From: Mesorhizobium sp. M1B.F.Ca.ET.045.04.1.1
Lineage (GTDB): Bacteria; Pseudomonadota; Alphaproteobacteria; Rhizobiales; Rhizobiaceae
Length of the DNA stretch: 64,000 nucleotides
Direction: 5' to 3'
Assembly: GCF_003952465.1 (NCBI RefSeq)
Contig: NZ_CP034448.1
Span: forward strand, 4,069,001-4,133,000
Shown piece by piece: positions 63,584 to 64,000 of this stretch. The notes below the pieces were generated by a model that had not been told where the DNA came from, made no database searches, and worked only from the letters and a program-made list of their open reading frames with translations. A program made the translations under genes and the position numbers. Within the stretch, counting starts at the first letter, position 1; every line of letters begins with the position of its first letter.

Positions 63584-64000
63584 ATGGCCGGCAAGGGCTT
63601 TGGGTTGAAGGCGGTCGCCGTTGGCGGGCTGGCGGCGCTGTTGATGGCGGCAATGCCGGCGGCTCATGCCGACGACAAGGTGATCGTGTTCGCGGCGGCG
63701 AGCCTCAAGGATGCGCTCGATGCGGTCAACAAGGCCTGCGAACCCGAAGTCGGCGAAGCGGCGACCATCTCCTATGCGGCAAGCTCGGCGCTGGCCAAGC
63801 AGATCGAGGGCGGTGCGCCGGCGGATGTCTTCGTCTCGGCCGATCTCGACTGGATGAAATATCTCTCCGACAAGAAGCTGACCAAGCCCGATACCGAAGT
63901 GAAGCTGCTCGGCAACCAGATCGTACTGGTTGCGCCGAAGGATTCAACGGTCGAGACCAAGGTCGAAAAAGGCTTCGACCTCGCCAAGCTCATCGGCGAC
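63584..64000 (+). CDS. modA: Molybdate ABC transporter binding protein (3' end outside window)
   Basis: ModA is the periplasmic binding protein of the molybdate importer. The visible 139 residues start with a signal peptide (VGGLAALLMAAMPAAHA, cleaved near ADD). The oxyanion-binding blocks follow: VFAAASLKDALDAV, ISYAASSALAKQIEGGAPAD and VFVSADLDWMKYL. These give the serine ligands of the family. The gene runs off the window edge; modB and modC are expected next. The start ATG 63584 has GAGAGG upstream. Confidence 0.93.
   Translation, partial: MAGKGFGLKAVAVGGLAALLMAAMPAAHADDKVIVFAAASLKDALDAVNKACEPEVGEAATISYAASSALAKQIEGGAPADVFVSADLDWMKYLSDKKLTKPDTEVKLLGNQIVLVAPKDSTVETKVEKGFDLAKLIGD

Noticed and set aside
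1..64000. CRISPR arrays, tRNA, rRNA, prophage or transposase genes
   Set aside because: No spaced direct-repeat array, cloverleaf sequence, rRNA segment, integrase, transposase or phage structural gene was recognised; the repeats found are palindromic and dispersed.

Overview
The window is a GC-rich stretch of chromosome from a member of the Rhizobiales, most like Mesorhizobium. This rests on the gene order of the division cluster, the FtsZ C-terminal peptide (DDQLEIPAFLRRQAN), a permuted two-piece tmRNA with the tag ANDNYAEARLAA, SspB of the alphaproteobacterial type, and several dispersed intergenic repeats typical of this order. No database search was possible, so the genus is an inference.

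Layout. 1-12055 is the 3' part of the division and cell wall (dcw) cluster: murD (cut by the window edge), ftsW, murG, murC, murB, ddlB, ftsQ, ftsA, ftsZ, all on the + strand with mostly overlapping or closely spaced genes and an intrinsic terminator after ftsZ. It continues with lpxC, bamD, recN, ligA and a DUF2461 gene (12333-19169). 19374-32423 is a mixed housekeeping and transport region: azlCD, an aminopeptidase P, prmA, a SCO1-like protein, creA, a hexapeptide acetyltransferase, an iron-permease-like protein, an SDR, a TMEM175-like channel, MFS and MATE exporters and a phytase-like esterase. 32600-38809 is a self-contained carbohydrate locus: a LacI-type repressor divergent from an oxidoreductase, an isomerase and a three-gene CUT2 ABC importer, with two overlapping palindromic operators between them. 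38819-54822 holds uvrD, membrane glucose dehydrogenase (gcd), a dienelactone hydrolase, an EamA exporter with a divergent Lrp regulator, a thioesterase, a FAD-linked oxidase, a Dyp-type peroxidase and a very long AsmA-like protein. 54869-64000 holds a MarR/ClC pair, the sspB-DUF4169-RHH operon, a TetR/MFS pair, an AAA ATPase, ssrA (tmRNA), DUF2853, thyA and the start of modA.

Four genes are broken as written. ddlB and the Dyp peroxidase each lack one base. uvrD is split by a palindromic repeat of about 160 bp that shifts the frame. ftsZ is heavily corrupted from about 9640 to 11560, with a degenerate second copy of the ftsA end and ftsZ start. The ftsZ damage looks like an uncorrected long read used to close an assembly gap, so it should not be read as biology without checking.

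No phage, transposase, CRISPR array, tRNA or rRNA was found. The least explained parts are the repeats: a 268-bp element with about 41-bp terminal inverted repeats directly after the thyA stop codon, two families of small palindromic repeats (three clear copies each) that tend to begin at stop codons, and the element inside uvrD. The small genes co-transcribed with the ClpXP adaptor sspB are the best candidates for undescribed protein function.
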